The translations under genes and the position numbers were made by a program. From UBA3951 sp050952125 (lineage in GTDB: Bacteria > Bacillota > Sulfobacillia > Fermentithermobacillales > Fermentithermobacillaceae), in assembly GCA_050952125.1 (NCBI GenBank), contig JBMNKK010000003.1:496001-560000 (forward strand): a stretch of DNA of 64,000 bases. Reading direction: 5' to 3'. This document shows, in pieces, positions 60,381-64,000 of this stretch. Each line of letters begins with the position of its first letter. The stretch's first letter is position 1. The notes under the pieces are model-generated. The model worked only from the letters and a program-made list of their open reading frames with translations. It was not told the origin of the DNA and did not search any database.

Positions 60381-61313
60381 TCACCCCTTCACATACTGAG
60401 ATCTCACGCGGGGGTCGATGTAGGTGTACAGCACGTCAACACCCAGGTTCACCAACCCGCCAACCAGCGCCGCAAACATCACGCTGGCAATCAGCATGGG
60501 AGAGTCCTTGCTCTTGACTGAGTTGACCATGAGGGTCCCCAATCCTGAAATGCCGAAGACGTTTTCTATGATCAGTGAACCGCCGAGGAGGTTCGCGAAC
60601 CCGATCCCGATTACGGTTACGACCGGCAAGAGAGCGTTGCGCAGGGCGTGCTTCATAACTACGCGCCGTGGAGTTGCGCCCTTCGCTTTAGCTGTCCTGA
60701 TGTAGTCCTGCCGGATAACCTCCAACATGGTTGAACGGGTCATCCTGATCATCGTAGCCATCTGCGCCGCGGCCAGCGCAGCTGAGGGCATTATGAAACT
60801 CTTCCATGAGTCGCTCCCGACGGCGGGGAGCCACCCCAGAATGTTTGAGAATACCAAAATCATCATGAGTCCCAGCCAGAAAGGAGGCACCGACGTGAAC
60901 AAGAGCGCCGTCACCATGCTGCTGAAGTCCAGGATCGAATACTGCTTCACGGCCGAGATCACGCCCACGGGGATGCCGATCAGCATCGCGAAAACTATGG
61001 CGAGGAACGCCACTTTCATCGTGGCAGGAAAGCGCGCGATGATCTCCTGAACCACCGGGATATTCGTACGGTACGATTTCCCGAAATCTCCTCTGATCGC
61101 TCCCGCCAGGTACCGGCCGTACCGCACTGCAAAGGGATCGTTCAGCCCCAGTTTTTCTCTGAGAGCGTCCACGTCCTCTTGCCTGGCATACTCACCCAGC
61201 ATTGAGCGGGCGGGGTCGCCCGGCGTCAAGTCCATGATCACGAAGAGTATGAAAGAGATGCCTACTATGACCGGGATCATGAGAAGCAGCCGCTTCATTA
61301 CGTACTTTAGCAT
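60381..61313 (-). CDS. Dipeptide/oligopeptide ABC importer permease, DppB type
   Basis: A 310-residue permease starting MLKYVMKRLLLMIPVIVGISF, with DLTPGDPARSMLGEYA after the first helix (typical of DppB/OppB) and the coupling loop DYIRTAKAKGATPRRVVMKHALRN. ATG 61313 has AAGGAG five bases upstream. It is separated from the binding-protein gene by 78 bp that contain a perfect 14-bp-stem hairpin. Confidence 0.94.
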   Translation of the reverse strand: MLKYVMKRLLLMIPVIVGISFILFVIMDLTPGDPARSMLGEYARQEDVDALREKLGLNDPFAVRYGRYLAGAIRGDFGKSYRTNIPVVQEIIARFPATMKVAFLAIVFAMLIGIPVGVISAVKQYSILDFSSMVTALLFTSVPPFWLGLMMILVFSNILGWLPAVGSDSWKSFIMPSAALAAAQMATMIRMTRSTMLEVIRQDYIRTAKAKGATPRRVVMKHALRNALLPVVTVIGIGFANLLGGSLIIENVFGISGLGTLMVNSVKSKDSPMLIASVMFAALVGGLVNLGVDVLYTYIDPRVRSQYVKG

Positions 61314-61326
61314 GCTGTCTCCTTCC

Positions 61327-61359
61327 GGCCGTTTGGGCAGACGCGCTGCCCAAACGGCC
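61327..61359 (-). other. mRNA hairpin between the binding-protein and permease genes
   Basis: GGCCGTTTGGGCAG (61327-61340) pairs perfectly with CTGCCCAAACGGCC (61346-61359), loop five bases. On the minus strand AAGGAGACAGC follows, so the ribosome site for dppB comes directly after the stem and there is no U run. It fits a stabilising or partial-termination hairpin that raises binding-protein expression over the rest. Confidence 0.8.
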
Positions 61360-61391
61360 TAACACAGGAATGTACTGCTAACTCCTAAGGC

Positions 61392-62936
61392 TTACCAGGA
61401 GTAGTTGTACTTGTAGTAACGCATCCACGGGTCGGCTTGGACTCCCTTTAGGTCCTTGACCGCAGCCATGGTTCTCCTGCCGGTGTAGCACGGGACGAAC
61501 AGGCTCTCGTCGCGGATGATCTCGCAGACTTTGAGGTAGTACTCTTTGCGCTCATTTTCGTCCTGAGACATCCTGGCCTTCTCCAGATAGTCGTCGAGCT
61601 CGGCATTCTTGATGCTCATATAGTTGGCGCCCTTGCCGTCAGCCTCGCTGCTGTGCAGCCAGGGGTACGCGCAGAAATCAGCGTCGTTGACGGAAATGGC
61701 GTGAGCGTAGAACGTGATCTCGAAGTCGCCGCCGGCGTTGACAACGTCAAACCAAGTGCCGCGCTCCATCGGCTCAACCTTGACGTTGATGCCGATCTTC
61801 TTGAGCTGAGCCTGCAGCACTTCAGCGGGTTTGGTGTAGTTGGCCGCAGCGATGACACGCATCGTTACGTCGAGGCCGTTGGGATAACCGGCATCGATAA
61901 CGAGCTGCTTTGCTTTCTCGAGGTCATACTCGAGACCCTTGAAGCCATCGGGATACTGCGGGGTGAGCGGTACCAAACCGGCCTCAACCGGAGTGGCCAT
62001 TCCGTTCACCGCACCCAAGATCAGGTCCTCACGGTCAATGGCGCGGGCAACGGCCTCGCGGAGCCTCTTGTCGGTAAAGACGCCCTTGGAGTTGTTGAAA
62101 GCTACAAGGAAAGTGCAGGCCTGCTCGGCCTCGTAGTACTCGAGGTTCGGGTTGTTGATGATGGCGTCGCGATCGGTGTATGCCTGGCTGGGCTGCATGA
62201 GATCGAGCTCACCGCTCTCAAAAGCCATAAGGGCCGAGGCGTCGTCGATGATTATCCTGATGACGAGGTTCTTGATGGGCGCTTCGCCGCGATAGTAATC
62301 GGGGAATGCCTCAAGAACCATCTTCTCGCCGCTCTTGACTTCCTTCAGCATGTAAGGGCCGGTACCTACGGGGTTGCGGCCGAAGCCTTCCCTATCAGCC
62401 TCGTACACCTTCTGGGGAACGATGGAGCAGTGCGAGGATACAAGGCACCCGAGGATCGGAGCAAAGGGGTGCTTAAGGTAGAGTTTCACGGTCTTGTCGT
62501 CGATCTTCTCTGCCTTCTCCATCGTGCTCGTCATCTTGCTGGTGAAGCTCGAAGCGATGGCGGTGTTCAGTGAGAAGACAACGTCATCGGCGGTCATTGT
62601 GTCGCCGTTGTGGAACTTCACACCTTCGCGAATCGTGAAGGTGATCTCGTCGCCCGCCTCGTTGAACTTATAGTCGGTGCAGAGGGCGGGTACAAGGGAG
62701 CCGTCCGGCTCTTCGCGCATAAGGCTGTCGAAAATCTGATAGTGGGTCCTCTGGTCGTTAAGGTCAGTCGTGCCGAACGGGTCAAATGTCTTCTGGTCGG
62801 CTACAGCGCGCTCTACGATGGTATCCTTTACCCGCTCATTTCCGGTAGGCGGGGTCTCAGGGGTTTTCCCACCGCAAGCGGATAGGAACAGAACCATCAC
62901 CAGGAGAGCTGCTGTGAGGCATGTTAGCCTCTTCAT
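61392..62936 (-). CDS. Extracellular solute-binding lipoprotein, DppA/OppA family (SBP_bac_5)
   Basis: A lipid-anchored binding protein of 514 residues. The signal peptide ends with the lipobox LSACGG; the mature part has the family entry FNEAGDEITFTIREGVKFHNGDTMTADDVVFSL (ligand-binding lobe), VGTGPYMLKEVKSGEKMVLEA and a long C-terminal lobe ending in YYKYNYSW. ATG 62936 follows AAAGGG by eight bases; the frame starts at GTG 62945. It is the second gene of the operon. Cargo is probably peptides or peptide-like compounds, unproven. Confidence 0.93.
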   Translation of the reverse strand: MKRLTCLTAALLVMVLFLSACGGKTPETPPTGNERVKDTIVERAVADQKTFDPFGTTDLNDQRTHYQIFDSLMREEPDGSLVPALCTDYKFNEAGDEITFTIREGVKFHNGDTMTADDVVFSLNTAIASSFTSKMTSTMEKAEKIDDKTVKLYLKHPFAPILGCLVSSHCSIVPQKVYEADREGFGRNPVGTGPYMLKEVKSGEKMVLEAFPDYYRGEAPIKNLVIRIIIDDASALMAFESGELDLMQPSQAYTDRDAIINNPNLEYYEAEQACTFLVAFNNSKGVFTDKRLREAVARAIDREDLILGAVNGMATPVEAGLVPLTPQYPDGFKGLEYDLEKAKQLVIDAGYPNGLDVTMRVIAAANYTKPAEVLQAQLKKIGINVKVEPMERGTWFDVVNAGGDFEITFYAHAISVNDADFCAYPWLHSSEADGKGANYMSIKNAELDDYLEKARMSQDENERKEYYLKVCEIIRDESLFVPCYTGRRTMAAVKDLKGVQADPWMRYYKYNYSW

Positions 62937-62989
62937 GCGTTTCACCCTTTCTGTTTTCTACAGAGTTGCTTCCTGCTTGGATAGCAGGT

Positions 62990-63673
62990 CTAGTACTGGC
63001 ACTTCTTCTTGATCTCGGCCAGGGCGCCGTCCATGTCGAACTCGAAGAGTTTCTCGATGTCCACATCATCGCGGCGCAGGAACTTGTACCCCTCATTGGC
63101 CACCCTCTCGGCGCGGCGCTTCTCGTTTGCGGTCATCTTCTCGGCAGCCTCCAAGAGATGCTCGTAGTCGTCGGGAACGACTATGACACCGTCGGCGTCT
63201 CCAAAGATGATGTCGCCCGGATGAACGACGGCTCCGCCGCACTGAATGGGTATCTGCACTTCGCCGTTGGTGCCTTTGCAGAGGCACGTGACAGGCGAGA
63301 TGCCGGTGCAGAAGACCGGAAAGCCCAATTTCTCGAGGCCGACACGGTCGGTTGCCGGACCGTCAATGACCAATCCGCCAATTCCGCGGTGCTTCGCCAT
63401 GAGCGCGAGCTGGTCACCGGCGCAAGCGAAAATGTCGTCGCTGCCCCTGTCGACAACGATGATGGAGCCTTCCGGCGCCTTCATGAGGGCGTAGTAGAGA
63501 GCCGAACCGTCGCGCTCGGTCATGCGGACAGTGTAGGCATTACCGATGATCTTGAACGACGGCACTACGGGTTTGATGCGGGGGTGCATGAACCCGTGCG
63601 TGATGTGGTGGCCGATCTGGGCCGGCGCAACCTGCATGAAGCGTGCTTTTACTTCCTCTGTCAACTTCACCAT
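62990..63673 (-). CDS. RraA-family protein (HMG/oxaloacetate aldolase-like), copy 2
   Basis: A 227-residue RraA/HMG aldolase-fold protein, a distant paralogue of copy 1 at the other end of the operon. It has the phosphate/metal-like blocks VVDRGSDDIFACAGDQLALMAKH, GGLVIDGPATDRVGLE (Asp-Arg pair present, but the copy 1 CIRD motif is replaced by ATDR) and VHPGDIIFGDADGVIVVP. ATG 63673 follows GGGAGGT. First gene behind the sigma-54 promoter. It lies 54 bp before the binding-protein gene. The two copies may act on related compounds, one perhaps regulatory or inactive. Confidence 0.85.
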   Translation of the reverse strand: MVKLTEEVKARFMQVAPAQIGHHITHGFMHPRIKPVVPSFKIIGNAYTVRMTERDGSALYYALMKAPEGSIIVVDRGSDDIFACAGDQLALMAKHRGIGGLVIDGPATDRVGLEKLGFPVFCTGISPVTCLCKGTNGEVQIPIQCGGAVVHPGDIIFGDADGVIVVPDDYEHLLEAAEKMTANEKRRAERVANEGYKFLRRDDVDIEKLFEFDMDGALAEIKKKCQY

Positions 63674-63787
63674 ACTTCCGATTACCTCCCGCGACTAAAA
63701 AGCTCGTTTCCGACTCTTACTCGTCTCCGACTGACGCGGTGACGACATCGGTCGGCGTGGGCGCTCCGGCAGACACGTCACCTATAA

Positions 63788-63801
63788 TGCTTGTACAAGC
63801 A
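63788..63801. promoter_or_regulatory. Perfect 14-bp palindrome overlapping the sigma-54 -12 element
   Basis: TGCTTGT/ACAAGCA (63788-63801) is a perfect inverted repeat. It covers the -12 part of the sigma-54 promoter and the predicted start, the place for a repressor operator, and could also be part of the promoter's fold. Confidence 0.7.
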
Positions 63802-63813
63802 ATTTCCGTGCCA
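63798..63813 (-). promoter_or_regulatory. Sigma-54 (RpoN) promoter of the RraA-Dpp-M20 operon
   Basis: Minus strand: TGGCAC (63813-63808), five bases GGAAA (63807-63803), TTGCT (63802-63798). This matches the -24/-12 consensus TGGCAC-N5-TTGCW at every fixed position. Transcription would start near 63787, giving a leader of about 115 bases to ATG 63673. The stretch 63814-64000 further upstream holds no gene I can support and is where an enhancer-binding activator could bind. No AAA+ activator gene lies in this window. Confidence 0.85.
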
Positions 63814-64000
63814 TCGAAATTGTAGTGCTTTGCCGTCCAGGCCGGAGGCGCCTCGCCGCTCTCGGCGCAGGGCCCATTTTTCCTGGTTGAACAGCAATTA
63901 ACGCAGTTTCGAGAACCACCTTGTGCAGCTTATGAATCCGGTAAGCCTGTCCCTTCGTATCGCAGATCTTTTGCGGTCATTTTTACCGGGGCGGTACTTT

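Noticed and set aside
63643..63825. Short plus-strand open frame upstream of the RraA copy 2 gene
   Set aside because: It overlaps the RraA start and the sigma-54 promoter, has no ribosome site and does not look like a protein.

Overview
The window reads as a chromosomal stretch of an anaerobe-like, spore-forming member of the Bacillota (Firmicutes) with moderately high GC. The evidence is a GerA-type germinant receptor locus (gerAB divergent from gerAA-gerAC plus a small D-like gene), two CotF-like ferritin-fold coat proteins, very strong AGGAGG-type ribosome binding sites, frequent TTG/GTG starts, lipoprotein signals with short lipoboxes and no outer-membrane genes. I cannot name the genus. 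No rRNA, tRNA, CRISPR, transposase or phage gene was seen.

Layout. 1-9 kb: end of an ABC exporter ATPase, truD, a 108-bp tandem array of palindromes, an FAD-dependent fumarate-reductase-like protein, an APH-like kinase, and a sulfur amino-acid patch (trans-sulfuration enzyme, a decayed cysteine synthase/CBS-type gene, cysteine desulfidase-like cyuA). 8.5-14 kb: MacB-like permease with an internally duplicated adaptor, PAP2 phosphatase, EamA exporter, GNAT. 14-15 kb: rsm22-like methyltransferase broken by one in-frame TAG. 15-21 kb: a catabolic operon (M20 amidohydrolase, PLP lyase, creatininase-family amidase, EamA exporter, lactate-permease-like carrier). 21-27 kb: metal/spore patch (CotF-like proteins flanking an Fnr-type regulator, an HMA chaperone and a P1B ATPase with a CPG motif; an Fnr-box-like palindrome sits before the chaperone). 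27-38 kb: C39-like lipoprotein, formamidase with a zinc ribbon, DUF4932-like protein, three DUF885 metallopeptidases and an amidohydrolase. 43-48 kb: ger locus and an MntA/HepT toxin-antitoxin pair. 55-64 kb: an operon of two RraA-like proteins, a complete Dpp/Opp ABC importer and an M20 amidohydrolase, behind a near-perfect sigma-54 promoter.

The most unusual content is a four-gene membrane cassette present twice (41.5-38.6 kb and 52.8-50.0 kb, same strand, same gene order). Each copy encodes a DUF6754-like protein, a polytopic membrane protein, an anchored protein with an extracytoplasmic domain, and a second polytopic protein. Conserved blocks are shared pairwise between copies. One copy sits between an aminotransferase and three DUF885 peptidases, the other between a signal-less class-A beta-lactamase-fold hydrolase and an N-acyl-D-amino-acid deacylase. 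Together with the Dpp importer and M20 enzymes, this suggests a lifestyle built on peptides and modified amino acids, and a so far uncharacterised membrane complex serving it (inference).

Several genes look damaged (cysteine synthase remnant, rsm22-like gene, gerAB, probably gerAA). The first is true decay with an internal deletion. The others are single-base or single-codon lesions that could be real or assembly errors.
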